The notes: generated by a model not told the origin, from the letters alone. A stretch of 64,000 nucleotides of DNA from an uncultured Collinsella sp. (GCA_958437495.1 CAUBOH010000001.1:1-64000); one strand, 5' to 3'. Positions 32,432 to 41,315 are shown, numbered from the stretch's first letter. Program-made: numbers and translations.

Positions 32432-33454
32432 TTACTCTCCGTCGATATCGGTTGCGACGGCCTCCTCGATAGCCTCGACACCGGCAGGCGACAGGTCTTC
32501 CTTACCCTGACAGAACTTTTTGTCGACCCAGCCGGTCAGAATTGGAGCCATGATTGCCGTGATGATAACGGCGGTGGCAATCTGGGCGTACGCAGTGGGT
32601 GCAAGCTCGGCGTAGCGCGGCGCGACCTCGGCAAGGGCAACCGGCGTGGTCATAGCCGTGCCGGCGATGGTGGAACAAGCCACGGCAGCCTTGCCGTTAC
32701 CACCGCACAAGCGCTCGAACGCAAAGGTGATGGGACCGACGACAAACAGCGTGACAAGGCCCAGCAGAATGCCCGAGATGCCGCCGGTGATAAAGCTCGA
32801 CAGGCTCATAGACGCACCGAGCTGAAATCCGATGACGGCAATCGCAGGATTGGCGCCAGGAACCAGCAGGTTCTTGATGAACGGGAAGAGGTTGCCCAGA
32901 ACCATGCCAATAACGAGTGGCAAAATGGAGCCGATGATAGTACCGACAGGGATGTTGGCGAGACCCGAAACGCCCAGGATGATCATGGTGACGGCGGGGC
33001 CGGCCGTAAAGAATAGGATGCCCACGGCGCCCTGCTCGGACTCATCGCCGAACTCGCCCATGATGCCCGTATAGAGCGCCATGTTGCAAAACGTAATGCC
33101 GCCGATGATGGAAACCGAGCTCAGGCCCAAAAAGTTGTCGTTAAAGAAATACGCAACACCCAGACCCAGCGCGGCTGCCACCACAAGCTTAGGGATCAGC
33201 ACGACGATGCCGGTCTTGATGGCGCCCGGCGTGGACTTAAAGCTGATGCCGGCGCCCACAAACAGCAGGATCGCGGCGACGATGGTGTTGGAACCGCCGC
33301 GGCAGGCGGCGGTAAAGAAGCCACCGATCTCGAAGACCTGCGGGCAGAAGGTATTGAGCAAAAGGCCGACGATCATCGGGTAGATCATGATGTCACCCGG
33401 GATGCGCGGTACCTTGAATTTCTTTTGCTCGTTGGCGGTCGCTTTCTGTGCCAT
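32432..33454 (-). CDS. kdgT: 2-keto-3-deoxygluconate permease
   Basis: A 340-residue membrane protein of the KdgT family, which imports 2-keto-3-deoxygluconate, a breakdown product of pectin and other uronates, by proton symport. It has about ten hydrophobic segments and the family phrases IPGDIMIYPMIVGLLLNT, CRGGSNTIVAAILLFVGAGI and GTAMTTPVALAEVAP. The ORF extends to 33484, but the ATG at 33454 with GGGGGT upstream is preferred. An 18-base inverted-repeat-like ACTTT..AAAGT (33498-33515) overlaps the likely promoter. KDG kinase and aldolase genes are not adjacent, which is unusual. Confidence 0.9.
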   Translation of the reverse strand: MAQKATANEQKKFKVPRIPGDIMIYPMIVGLLLNTFCPQVFEIGGFFTAACRGGSNTIVAAILLFVGAGISFKSTPGAIKTGIVVLIPKLVVAAALGLGVAYFFNDNFLGLSSVSIIGGITFCNMALYTGIMGEFGDESEQGAVGILFFTAGPAVTMIILGVSGLANIPVGTIIGSILPLVIGMVLGNLFPFIKNLLVPGANPAIAVIGFQLGASMSLSSFITGGISGILLGLVTLFVVGPITFAFERLCGGNGKAAVACSTIAGTAMTTPVALAEVAPRYAELAPTAYAQIATAVIITAIMAPILTGWVDKKFCQGKEDLSPAGVEAIEEAVATDIDGE

Positions 33455-33596
33455 GAAACCCCCATTTCCGCTGACGTGGAACAAAAGCCCACGTCATACT
33501 TTGCTACAGTAAAGTTTGACCATGGTACCAGAAGAAGCAGACCGACTCAGTGAGAAATTCGATTCGTTGGGCCAGGACGGTAAGCGCACCCCGCTT

Positions 33597-33920
33597 TTAA
33601 ACAAGGCTCAAAACGATATAGAGCACGATACCCGAGACGCAGCACCACAACATCGACTTTGTCTTGATTGCCACCGCCACGACACCGGCAGCCGCAATCC
33701 AGGGCATCAAGCCCTGCCACAGGCCGGCGTCAAAAGCGCCAGGGCTTATCAAATCGTTGGCGACCAGCGCCGCAAAGGCGGCGGGCGGAATATAACCCAA
33801 GGCCTCGGTAACGCGGGGCGACAGCGTTCTCCTGCGCAAGGCAAACGCTGGGGCAATACGGAAAAATGCGATGGCCGCCCACGACGACAGCCACAGGACC
33901 AAAAACTCATTAACGGGCAT
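33597..33920 (-). CDS. azlD: AzlD family branched-chain amino-acid exporter subunit
   Basis: A 107-residue protein with three or four hydrophobic segments that matches AzlD, the small partner of AzlC in export of branched-chain amino acids or analogues. Family features include the FRIAPAFALRRRTLSPRVTE segment. The ATG at 33920 (AGGAAGGG upstream) overlaps the azlC end by 11 bases, which couples their translation. Longer starts up to 33971 would extend into azlC coding sequence without a better site. Confidence 0.88.
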   Translation of the reverse strand: MPVNEFLVLWLSSWAAIAFFRIAPAFALRRRTLSPRVTEALGYIPPAAFAALVANDLISPGAFDAGLWQGLMPWIAAAGVVAVAIKTKSMLWCCVSGIVLYIVLSLV

Positions 33921-34602
33921 CGCGAGCATCCCTTCCTTCGGCGAGAGCATCGCACATAAGCGCCGCGGCAACGCCGACGAGCACGCTTGCCGGCACGGCG
34001 ATATTCATCCACCCCAAGAACTTACATATGGCGACGGACACCGCGGCCAAACCGGCAGCTACGACATTGCCGCGCGACAGTCGCTGCGAAAAGAGTAGGC
34101 AGATAAAGAGCGATGTGCAGACAAAACCCGCAATAGCGGTAGGAACATCGACAACGGCGCCGACGATGGCGCCCGTCGTACACGAAACGCCCCATGTTGC
34201 GATGAGGATCGCGTTGAGCACAAAGGACTCGCGCGGACCCCAATCCTCCCCTTTAACCAACTTGGCAAGCGAGATGCCGTATGCCTCCTCGGTAAGTGTC
34301 GCGGCAACAGCCAGCGTCTGACGCTTCGAGGCACCCCTCAAATGCGGTGCGATTGATGCCGAGTAAAGCGCGAAGCGCGAGGAGATTGCGGCGACGCTCG
34401 CGACGATCGATGCTGCAGGCACACCTGCCAGCCACAGATTGCAGACCATAAACTGCCCGCTACCCGTCACGAACGTGCTGCTCAGGGCAAAGACCATCCA
34501 GGGCTCCATTCCCGTCTGCGCCATAATCATTCCGCACGGCGCGCCTATCGCAACATAGGTAAGCATCACCGGCCAGACGGTTTTAACGATTTTGAGCACC
34601 AT
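33910..34602 (-). CDS. azlC: AzlC family branched-chain amino-acid exporter subunit
   Basis: A 230-residue membrane protein with six to eight hydrophobic segments and the AzlC features YVAIGAPCGMIMAQTG, GSGQFMVCNLWLAG and TLTEEAYGISLAK. With AzlD it forms a small exporter for branched-chain amino acids, the opposite of the Liv importer encoded at 16305-21166. The ATG at 34602 follows GAGGAACG; the ORF extends to 34638. It is divergent from the HD-domain gene. Confidence 0.9.
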   Translation of the reverse strand: MVLKIVKTVWPVMLTYVAIGAPCGMIMAQTGMEPWMVFALSSTFVTGSGQFMVCNLWLAGVPAASIVASVAAISSRFALYSASIAPHLRGASKRQTLAVAATLTEEAYGISLAKLVKGEDWGPRESFVLNAILIATWGVSCTTGAIVGAVVDVPTAIAGFVCTSLFICLLFSQRLSRGNVVAAGLAAVSVAICKFLGWMNIAVPASVLVGVAAALMCDALAEGRDARDAR

Positions 34603-34739
34603 AGCGTTCCTCGTCCCGACAAGATTTCCGAGCCGCATTCAACGACGCGGCAGAATCATCGCCCGATGGCAACCGAGTTCACCTACAATTGCCCCCGGAT
34701 CGAAAGACACAGAAAGACACAACTTTTTAGGAAGTCATT

Positions 34740-35552
34740 ATGACAGCTATCGATCGAACGCGGGCTGCCGCGGCCTTCAAGGCCTACACCGATGCCTACG
34801 ATGCCGCCAATCCGCGTATCGCGCTTAAAATCGAGCATACGTACCTCGTTGCCGAGGCATGCGATGCCGTGGCGCGCGAACAGGGCTGGTCATCTCAGGA
34901 CATTGACCTAGCGTGGCTTTGCGGCCTGCTGCACGATATGGGTCGCTTTGAACAGCTGCGACGCTGGGACACGTTTAAGGATGCCGAGAGCATGAGCCAT
35001 GCGGCGCTGGGCGTCGAGGTGCTCTTTGGCGAAAACCCTGCAGACGCGCCCGCGACAACAAGTATCCGCGACTTTATCGACGATCCGGTAGAAGACGAGC
35101 TCATCCGTGCAAGCATCGCCCACCACAGCGATTTTCGCCTGCCCGCGGAACTCGACACCCGCACGCGGAACTTCTGCGATATCGTGCGCGATGGCGACAA
35201 GATCGACATCATGCGCACCATCGCCGACAGCACGGTCGACACCATTCTTAAGGTAGACGAGAACGTGTTTCTTTCCAGTCACTTCTCGGCGTCGACGCTT
35301 GCTGCCTTTGATGAACATCGCTGCGTCGCGCGCGATGAGCGCAACGAGCCCGCCGACTACCTGGTAGGGCTCATCTGCTTTATGTTTGAGCTCGTCTATC
35401 CAGCAAGCCGCGCGCTGGCGCGCGAGCAGGGCGATATCTACCGCCTGCTCGACGCGCCCTTTGGCATTACGCGCCCCTTTACCGATCCCGCCACGCAAGC
35501 GACCTGGGAGCGCCTAAAGGACGAGATGCGCGACTGGCTGGCGAGCGCCTAG
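34740..35552 (+). CDS. HD-domain hydrolase
   Basis: The 270-residue protein has an HD phosphohydrolase domain: HTYLVAEACDAVA with the first His, GLLHDMGRFEQ with the His-Asp pair near residue 65, SIAHHSDF and VRDGDKIDIMR with the distal Asp. Such proteins hydrolyse nucleotides or cyclic nucleotides with divalent metals; the substrate is unknown. The protein is soluble and stands alone on the plus strand. AGGAAGTC precedes the ATG. Its stop overlaps the etfA stop by four bases tail to tail. Confidence 0.85.
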   Translation: MTAIDRTRAAAAFKAYTDAYDAANPRIALKIEHTYLVAEACDAVAREQGWSSQDIDLAWLCGLLHDMGRFEQLRRWDTFKDAESMSHAALGVEVLFGENPADAPATTSIRDFIDDPVEDELIRASIAHHSDFRLPAELDTRTRNFCDIVRDGDKIDIMRTIADSTVDTILKVDENVFLSSHFSASTLAAFDEHRCVARDERNEPADYLVGLICFMFELVYPASRALAREQGDIYRLLDAPFGITRPFTDPATQATWERLKDEMRDWLASA

Positions 35553-36754
35553 CGATCAAGCTGGGCCAGCAGCTCCTCAACGACCTCGACGGCGTCGCCG
35601 ACGACCTTGTACTGGGCGGTGCCAAAGATGGGAGCATCTGGGTCCTCATTGATGGCGACAATACACTCCGCCCCACCGATGCCGGCCAGGTGCTGGATGG
35701 CACCCGAGACACCAATGCTCACGAGGAGCTTGGGTGAGACCGACACGCCCGTCTGGCCAATCTGGTGGCGATACTCCAACCAGCCCGCCTCCACGACGGG
35801 TCGCGTGCAGCCGAGCTCGGCACCCAGGGCATCGGCAAGCTTTCGCATCAAGGGCAGGTTTTTCTTGGAGCCAATACCGCGACCTACAACAACTAGACGC
35901 TCGGCATCGGCAATCGAAGCCTGCTGGCCCCATTCCTCGGCGGGAATCGAAATCTCGACACGAGCCTTGGCGTCTTCCGCAAGAAATACCTGGGTAATCG
36001 TTCCGGAGCGGCTATAGTCAAAGTCGGGCGCCTTAAAGATGCCGGGACGCACCGTTGCCATCTGAGGACGGTGGCTGGGGCAAATAATGGTGGCCATCAA
36101 GTTGCCGCCAAACGCCGGGCGCGTCTGCTGCAGCAGGCCCGTCTCCGTATCCATCGAAAGCACGGTGCAGTCGGCCGTAAGGCCCGTCTGCAGGCGCACG
36201 GCAACGCCAGGCGCCAGCTCGCGGCCAAAGGCGGTCGCACCGTACAGAATGGCTTCGGGCTTGCGCTCGGCTACCAAATCGCAGATGAGGCGAGCAAAGA
36301 CCTCCGCGTCGTTCTGACGCAGGCGCTCGTCACGACAGACCAGAACTTCGTCCGCACCGGCGCAAACCAGATGCTCCAGGTCCCCGAGCGAGCCCTCGGG
36401 ACCCATGCCGACCAGCGCCACCAGGCGACATCCGCGTGCATCGGCAAGCTCGCGGCCCTTGCCCATGAGCTCGAAGGCCACGGATGCCACGGCATCGTGC
36501 TCGTCAGTTTGCACGAAGACCCAAATGTCTCGATATGCGTCAAGGTCTACCGCACCGGTAGCCTCATCGCGCTCGATCGAGATGGCGTTGACGGGGCAGG
36601 CGTCGACGCACCCGCCGCACAGGATGCAGCCGTCGGTTACGCGGGCACAGCGATTGGGGCGCTCACCCTCCACCACAATACCGCCCGAGGCGCAGGCGCG
36701 AACGCAGCGACCGCAGCCAATGCAGGCTTCGCCATCGATAATCAGTCCGCTCAT
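35549..36754 (-). CDS. etfA: Electron transfer flavoprotein alpha subunit with ferredoxin domain
   Basis: The 401-residue protein begins with a two-cluster ferredoxin domain: C11, C14, C17 and C21, then C43, C46, C49 and C53 followed by Pro. A standard EtfA follows, with FAD-binding GRGIGSKKNLPLMRKLADAL, RPVVEAGW, QIGQTGVSVSPKLLVSIGVS and HLAGIGGAECIVAINED. A ferredoxin domain fused to EtfA is characteristic of LctC, part of the electron-confurcating lactate dehydrogenase of acetogens. With etfB and glcD upstream it forms one operon, so oxidation of lactate with NAD+ coupled to reduced ferredoxin is likely. Confidence 0.93.
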   Translation of the reverse strand: MSGLIIDGEACIGCGRCVRACASGGIVVEGERPNRCARVTDGCILCGGCVDACPVNAISIERDEATGAVDLDAYRDIWVFVQTDEHDAVASVAFELMGKGRELADARGCRLVALVGMGPEGSLGDLEHLVCAGADEVLVCRDERLRQNDAEVFARLICDLVAERKPEAILYGATAFGRELAPGVAVRLQTGLTADCTVLSMDTETGLLQQTRPAFGGNLMATIICPSHRPQMATVRPGIFKAPDFDYSRSGTITQVFLAEDAKARVEISIPAEEWGQQASIADAERLVVVGRGIGSKKNLPLMRKLADALGAELGCTRPVVEAGWLEYRHQIGQTGVSVSPKLLVSIGVSGAIQHLAGIGGAECIVAINEDPDAPIFGTAQYKVVGDAVEVVEELLAQLDR

Positions 36755-37576
36755 CTATGCCATCCCCTCGATAATCTTGGCGAGTTTTGCCGCCTGCTCG
36801 GACGCCGTGCCCTCAACAGTCTCACACGTTTGGTCGCGGTCGGGCACAAACGAGCGCACGACCTGCGTCGGCGAACCGGCAAGACCGCAACGAGAGGGAT
36901 CGGCGTTCACGTCGGCAGCGTTGACCACGCGCACGTCTGCATCCTCGGCCGCGCGAATACCGGCAATACTCGGCATGCGCAGCTGGCCAATCTCCTTGGC
37001 AGTCGTCATCGCACACGGCATCTCCAGGTACACCGTCTCCTCGCCGGCATCGCAGCCGTGGACGAGCGCCAGCGAGCCACACGTCGTAAAGCCCGCGCTC
37101 TGCACACAGCTCACGTCGGTCACGCAGGGAATCTTAAAGGCTCCGGCAAGCTCGGGACCAATCTGGGCCGTATCGCCGTCAACTGCCATCTTGCCACAAA
37201 TTAGCAGGTCAAAGTCCTCGTCGAGCGCCTCGATGCCACATTTGAGGGCATAGGTGGTCGCCAAGGTATCGGCACCCGCAAAGGCGCGATCGGTCAGCAA
37301 CAGCGCGTCATCGGCGCCGCGGGCGATGCAGTCGCGCAATAGCGATTCAGTCGCGGGGATGCCCATCGACACCACCGTTACGCGCACGTCCATGCCACAG
37401 CCGATAAAGTCGTCCTTCAGCGCCAGCGCGCATTCCAAAGCGCTCGCGTCAAAGGGATTAATGACCGCCTGCTTGCCATCGCGCACGATGGTATTGGTCT
37501 TGGGGTCCATCTTGACCTCGGTGCTTCCCGGCACCGCCTTGACGCACACCACCATATGGAAATCGCTCATCTTCAC
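36755..37576 (-). CDS. etfB: Electron transfer flavoprotein beta subunit
   Basis: A 273-residue EtfB. It has the N-terminal VVCVKAVPGSTEVKMDPKTN, the INPFDASALECALAL segment typical of bifurcating types, LLICGKMAVDGDTAQIGPEL and LRMPSIAGIR. It binds the bifurcating flavin and NAD(H) and pairs with EtfA. The start can be the GTG at 37576, which overlaps the glcD stop codon as GTGA, or an ATG two codons later; both share the AAGGGGG site. It is followed directly by etfA. Confidence 0.93.
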   Translation of the reverse strand: MKMSDFHMVVCVKAVPGSTEVKMDPKTNTIVRDGKQAVINPFDASALECALALKDDFIGCGMDVRVTVVSMGIPATESLLRDCIARGADDALLLTDRAFAGADTLATTYALKCGIEALDEDFDLLICGKMAVDGDTAQIGPELAGAFKIPCVTDVSCVQSAGFTTCGSLALVHGCDAGEETVYLEMPCAMTTAKEIGQLRMPSIAGIRAAEDADVRVVNAADVNADPSRCGLAGSPTQVVRSFVPDRDQTCETVEGTASEQAAKLAKIIEGMA

Positions 37577-39174
37577 GCGCCCCCTTTCTGGACGAGCTCA
37601 TCCAAGAGCTTCTCCGAAAACAGGTTACCGCGACCCAGCTGCCCGGCAGGATCGAGCTGGAGCTTGAGCCGCGCCGACTCGACCATGGCCTCGTGACCGT
37701 ACATCGTCTCCAAGAAGCCCGCTTTGATCTTGCCGACACCGTGTTCGGCGGAGACGGCGCCGCCCATGGCCGTGACCTCGGAAGCCCACTGGGCAAAGAG
37801 TTCTCCGCCGCGGCGGTAATCCTGCGCATCGCGCGGCAGAATGTTCACATGCAGATGGTTGTTACCGATGTGCCCCCAGGCAGCCGACTCAAGGCCGCTC
37901 TGCGCCAGCGTGCGACGATAGAGGGCGACGACATCGGCCAGGCGCGCATTGGGCACCGACATGTCCGAGCCCAGCTTGGTAATGGTGGGGTCCGTGCGGC
38001 GACGCTCGTCGATGAGCATGTTGACGCTCTCGGGAACCGCGTGGCGGAAGAACCGCTGGCATTCGCGATCGGCCTCGGTGCGCGCGACCCAGGTCGCGTC
38101 GTCGCGGCCGCCCGCAAGTTCCAGCACCCATCCCAAGTGGTGCAACTCCTCGGTCGCCTGGGCTTCATCATCGCAGTCGAGCTCAACGTAGACGCAGACC
38201 TTGGCCTCTTTGTCGAGCGCCGGCAGCGAGGCAAACGCCGTTGACTGCTCGCGCTGGCGGCGAAGGATATCCAGGGCGCCCGCATCGAAATACTCAATAG
38301 CGGCCGCGTGGGACAGGACCGGGCGCACGGAATCGGTGAAGGACACGGCCTTGTCCTCGCTATCGAAAAAGCAGCTCACGCCCCACACAACCGCAGGAGC
38401 AGGCTGCAGGGCGATCTCGAGCTCGGTGATAACGCCGAGCGTGCCACATGCGCCGATAAAGAGATCGATGGCGTCCATATCGTCCGCAACAAAATAGCCC
38501 GAAGCATTTTTGGTCTTGGGCATGATGTAGTCAGGAAGATCAAGCTCAAGCGAACGGCCTTCCACCGTCACAAGTGACAGGCGACGGCCCTGAGCAAAAA
38601 CCTCACCGCGATGAAGCTCGAGCAGGTCGCCATCCGCCAGCGCAACGTGAAGGCCCGTGATATGCGGACGCATGGGGCCATAGGCATAGCTGCGGGCACC
38701 GGAGGCGTTGCACGCCGCCATACCGCCCAGGCAGGCAGATGCCTCGGTGGGGTCGGTGGGAAAGAACTGCTCGGGGGCAGCTTGGAACTCCTCGTATGTC
38801 CGAAGCGACGCCTGGTCCCAGCCGTCTGTCGGCAGCGCCTTTTTGCCCAGCTGTTTGCGCAGCTCCGACAGCACGACGCCCGGCTCCACGCGCAGCAGAA
38901 ACCGACCCTCGTCATCGCAACAAAGACCAAGGTAGCGATTCATGCGCGAGGTGTTGAGGATATGCCCGCCATGAGGCACGGCGCCGGCAGCGAGGCCCGT
39001 TCGGGCACCCTGGACGGTCACCGAAACACCGTCGACATGGAGCTGCCGCAAGATAGTGCGCACCTCGTCTTCCGATGTCGGAAACGAAATGCTCGAAGCC
39101 TCGCCCGACGAGCGAGACTCGTCGCGGCCGTATTCCTCGAACTCATCAGTGAAGGGTTTGATGGTTGCAGACAT
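37573..39174 (-). CDS. glcD: FAD-linked lactate/glycolate dehydrogenase
   Basis: The 533-residue protein is an FAD-linked oxidase of the GlcD/D-lactate dehydrogenase family. It has the FAD-binding PCMH fold (VTVQGARTGLAAGAVPHGG; SACLGGMAACNASGARSYAYG) and the C-terminal oxidase domain (WGHIGNNHLHVNIL; SAEHGVGKIKAGFLE). Followed by etfB and a ferredoxin-type etfA, it matches LctD of the Ldh-Etf complex. It would oxidise lactate (or 2-hydroxyacids) and pass electrons to the Etf pair. 2-Hydroxyglutarate or glycolate remain possible substrates. No lactate permease is adjacent. Confidence 0.92.
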   Translation of the reverse strand: MSATIKPFTDEFEEYGRDESRSSGEASSISFPTSEDEVRTILRQLHVDGVSVTVQGARTGLAAGAVPHGGHILNTSRMNRYLGLCCDDEGRFLLRVEPGVVLSELRKQLGKKALPTDGWDQASLRTYEEFQAAPEQFFPTDPTEASACLGGMAACNASGARSYAYGPMRPHITGLHVALADGDLLELHRGEVFAQGRRLSLVTVEGRSLELDLPDYIMPKTKNASGYFVADDMDAIDLFIGACGTLGVITELEIALQPAPAVVWGVSCFFDSEDKAVSFTDSVRPVLSHAAAIEYFDAGALDILRRQREQSTAFASLPALDKEAKVCVYVELDCDDEAQATEELHHLGWVLELAGGRDDATWVARTEADRECQRFFRHAVPESVNMLIDERRRTDPTITKLGSDMSVPNARLADVVALYRRTLAQSGLESAAWGHIGNNHLHVNILPRDAQDYRRGGELFAQWASEVTAMGGAVSAEHGVGKIKAGFLETMYGHEAMVESARLKLQLDPAGQLGRGNLFSEKLLDELVQKGGA

Positions 39175-39518
39175 GCAGACTCCCCTTTAGCTAACTACAG
39201 TGTTTGCAGGGAGATGTTACCGCATCGTTTCGTTGACGTGTTCGAGACCGCCTCCATAATTGAGGTTTTTTACGCGCATGCAATTCGGCGAACGGCCGAG
39301 TTTCCTCGGCAGGCGATGCTTTTGACACATATCGTTCCGCCACCAGCGATCGCAAAATTGTCGCTCGAAAAAAGTTGAAGTATTTTTTACCGCCCTTTAC
39401 CTGCAGAGACGTCAATCCGTCAAGCATTTGGTCAGCTTTTGGTCAAGTTATGGCTGATACGGTCGGCATCGACAGCCAAAGCCGATAGAAGTTTTGGCCC
39501 AAGAGCAGGGAGGTTCCC
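39175..39518. other. Divergent regulatory region, no gene
   Basis: This 344-base gap between the divergent lactate dehydrogenase operon and the surface-protein operon contains no convincing gene. It is A/T-richer than its surroundings, with runs such as GTATTTTTTACC and GAGGTTTTTTAC. It has a repeated TTTGGTCA (two copies near 39427 and 39438) and a candidate plus-strand promoter at 39358-39386. Both operons are probably controlled from here. Confidence 0.6.
39358..39386 (+). promoter_or_regulatory. Candidate promoter of the surface-protein operon
   Basis: TTGTCG (39358-39363) and TATTTT (39381-39386) are separated by 17 bases. The -10 is about 130 bases before the first start codon. Confidence 0.4.
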
Positions 39519-39815
39519 ATGGCATATTACTGGCCCCAGTATGGCATCGCCATCGAGGTCGACGACGACCCTTATCTCTTGCCCTTCGATGAAGAGGCAT
39601 TCCCCGACACGACGGTCTACCACGTCACCACCGATGTGATCTGCGACCCCGAGTCGTTCTCGGCGCTCGCCCACCACATCGCACGCATCCACGACATCGA
39701 GCTCCCTCCCGGCTTCGATGAGCTTGTCTTCTCGCGCCGTCTGATGCTTCACATGCTCTTTGGTGCAGACCCCTCCACGTTTGCGCGCGTCTACACCGCC
39801 AAGGATGCCGCATGA
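39519..39815 (+). CDS. Conserved hypothetical protein, first gene of surface operon
   Basis: A 98-residue soluble acidic protein with no signal peptide and no family that I recognise. It is rich in aromatic and acidic residues (MAYYWPQYGIAIEVDDDP at the start) and ends in a short Ala/Lys tail. An AGGGAGG site six bases before the ATG is strong. Its stop overlaps the next start as ATGA, so the two are translationally coupled. Because it begins an operon of exported proteins, it could be a regulator, chaperone or cytoplasmic partner of them; this is only positional inference. Confidence 0.7.
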   Translation: MAYYWPQYGIAIEVDDDPYLLPFDEEAFPDTTVYHVTTDVICDPESFSALAHHIARIHDIELPPGFDELVFSRRLMLHMLFGADPSTFARVYTAKDAA

Positions 39816-40321
39816 GCGCGAAGAAACCGCCCCGGCTCGCGAGTTCGGGGCATCGCAAGAAACTCATCATTGCCTGTTTGGCAATCGTCTGCGCCCTCGT
39901 CGCCGTAGGATTGTATGTCTGGCAATCGCAGCCCATACCCGAGGCAGGCGCTTCGGTTACGAGGGCTGAGGGCAAAACGCGCCAGGAAATCCAAGACGAG
40001 CTCGACGCCATCGTCCGCGACAACATGATGACGATCTCGGTTGCGCCGGTCGCTCAGTTACAGGAGGGCGGCAAGCTGCGCGTCAACGTGCAAAACACCT
40101 CAGACAACAAGTTTCCCCAGCGCTTCCGTGTCATTCAAAACGACAAGACCATCTACGAATCCGGCGTGGTCGAGACAGGCAAGACGGTTGAGACCTGCCC
40201 CGCAGGAGAGATTGAGGAGGGTGAGGCCTACATAGAGATTCAGGCGCTCGACGCCAAGACCCACGACGAGCATGGCAACCCCACGCGCGTCAAAGTACGG
40301 GTGGAGCAGGTAGAAGGCTAG
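39812..40321 (+). CDS. Single-pass membrane protein of unknown function
   Basis: The 169-residue protein has a short basic cytoplasmic N-terminus (KKPPRLASSGHRKK), one membrane segment (LIIACLAIVCALVAVGLYVW, about residues 18-37) and an external domain of about 130 residues. The external part resembles a small beta-sandwich: KLRVNVQNTSDNKFPQRF, then VIQNDKTIYESGVVETG. There is no lipobox or sorting motif. It follows the first gene with an ATGA overlap and precedes the secreted protein. A structural or assembly role on the cell surface is plausible. Confidence 0.7.
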   Translation: MSAKKPPRLASSGHRKKLIIACLAIVCALVAVGLYVWQSQPIPEAGASVTRAEGKTRQEIQDELDAIVRDNMMTISVAPVAQLQEGGKLRVNVQNTSDNKFPQRFRVIQNDKTIYESGVVETGKTVETCPAGEIEEGEAYIEIQALDAKTHDEHGNPTRVKVRVEQVEG

Positions 40322-40411
40322 CTTCCCCGCCCCGACGGCGTTGCACGCGACTCACTCGGTATTCGTCCAATCATCGCGGGAATGGCCCGCGACGAACAGA
40401 AAGGAACGACT

Positions 40412-41032
40412 ATGGACATAACCAGAAATCTGAACGGAGCCAGAGCGCTCGCCGTCGGCGCAGGGCTGGCGCTCATGCTTGCGGTGAGCGCCGCGCCGAC
40501 GCCGGCCATGGCAGCGGGGCGTTTCGGAACCACCGATGTCAGGGTCAGGACCGAAATCGACAACATTTCATTCAAAGCCCCGACGGTCATTCCGTTTGTC
40601 GCCAACGCCGACGGTAAGCTTCAATGCCCCTCTGAGGACGCCATCACAATCGACAACCTCTCGGCCTACGGTATTCACGTTACCAACATGAAGATCGACG
40701 CCACAAACACTTGGACCATTGCCGCCGACGCCAAGGCAGAATCCGCCCAGAACTCCATCGACTTTAAGGTCGGTCCGACGGACAACCTCCAGGATGCCTA
40801 CGCCGCAACGCAGGGGACAGGCATCGATCTTTCTAAGAACGCAGCCTTCGACATGGGCTATCAGGGCATTGCCGACGGGTCGGACAAGATCAAGCTCAAA
40901 GCGAGCGGAAACGTCGCCCGCGTCACGCGCGACATCTTCCACTTCACAAGCGCTGCAAATAAGGCCGAAACCGGCGACTCGGTAGCAAGCATTACTTGGA
41001 CGGTTGAGCCCGGTGCGCACGTCGCGTCCTAG
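40412..41032 (+). CDS. Secreted protein of unknown function
   Basis: The 206-residue product has a clear signal peptide (LAVGAGLALMLAVSAAPTPAMA, cleavage before AGRFG). The mature part is predicted to be mostly beta: TDVRVRTEIDNISFKAP, WTIAADAKAESAQ, SVASITWTVEPG. The C-terminal W-x-V pattern is reminiscent of, but not clearly, a WxL-like surface domain. There is no LPXTG or membrane anchor, so it is released or held by other proteins. AAAGGAACGACT precedes the ATG at 40412; an upstream ATG at 40382 has no site. Its end overlaps the next start. Confidence 0.7.
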   Translation: MDITRNLNGARALAVGAGLALMLAVSAAPTPAMAAGRFGTTDVRVRTEIDNISFKAPTVIPFVANADGKLQCPSEDAITIDNLSAYGIHVTNMKIDATNTWTIAADAKAESAQNSIDFKVGPTDNLQDAYAATQGTGIDLSKNAAFDMGYQGIADGSDKIKLKASGNVARVTRDIFHFTSAANKAETGDSVASITWTVEPGAHVAS

Positions 41033-41273
41033 AGCCATCGCGCTGGCAGTCGCCACCGGCATCCTGATGCTCGCCCCGACCGCGGCTCTCGCCCAGCAGG
41101 ATCAGGCGCAAGCCGCCACGCAGGTGACCGTCGACCTAACGGCGCTTGACCGCGGCGATCATCGCGAGGCGCTTGCCCAGACCGGCGACGCATCGCCACT
41201 TGTATCGGCCTATATTGCCGGGGCGGGCGCGGCCGTAACGTGTCTTGGCCTGCATATCAAACGAAGCCAATAA
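41013..41273 (+). CDS. Very small cell-wall-anchored protein with LAQTG motif
   Basis: An 86-residue protein with a signal peptide (AIALAVATGILMLAPTAALA) and, near the C-terminus, LAQTGD, a hydrophobic segment (SPLVSAYIAGAGAAVTCLGL) and a basic tail (HIKRSQ). This is a complete cell-wall sorting signal of the LAXTG class used by class E sortases of actinobacteria. After processing, the mature anchored chain would be only about 30-35 residues. The GTG at 41013 overlaps the previous gene; a TTG at 41004 would add three residues. No sortase is encoded in the window. Confidence 0.72.
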   Translation: MRTSRPRAIALAVATGILMLAPTAALAQQDQAQAATQVTVDLTALDRGDHREALAQTGDASPLVSAYIAGAGAAVTCLGLHIKRSQ

Positions 41274-41315
41274 GCCAAACACGGCAAGGCTAAAGCTCGG
41301 ACAGTAAGGAGAACT

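Noticed and set aside
40412..41032. WxL-domain surface protein
   Set aside because: There is one W-x-V near the C-terminus, but the paired WxL motifs and neighbouring DUF916-type protein of WxL clusters are absent.
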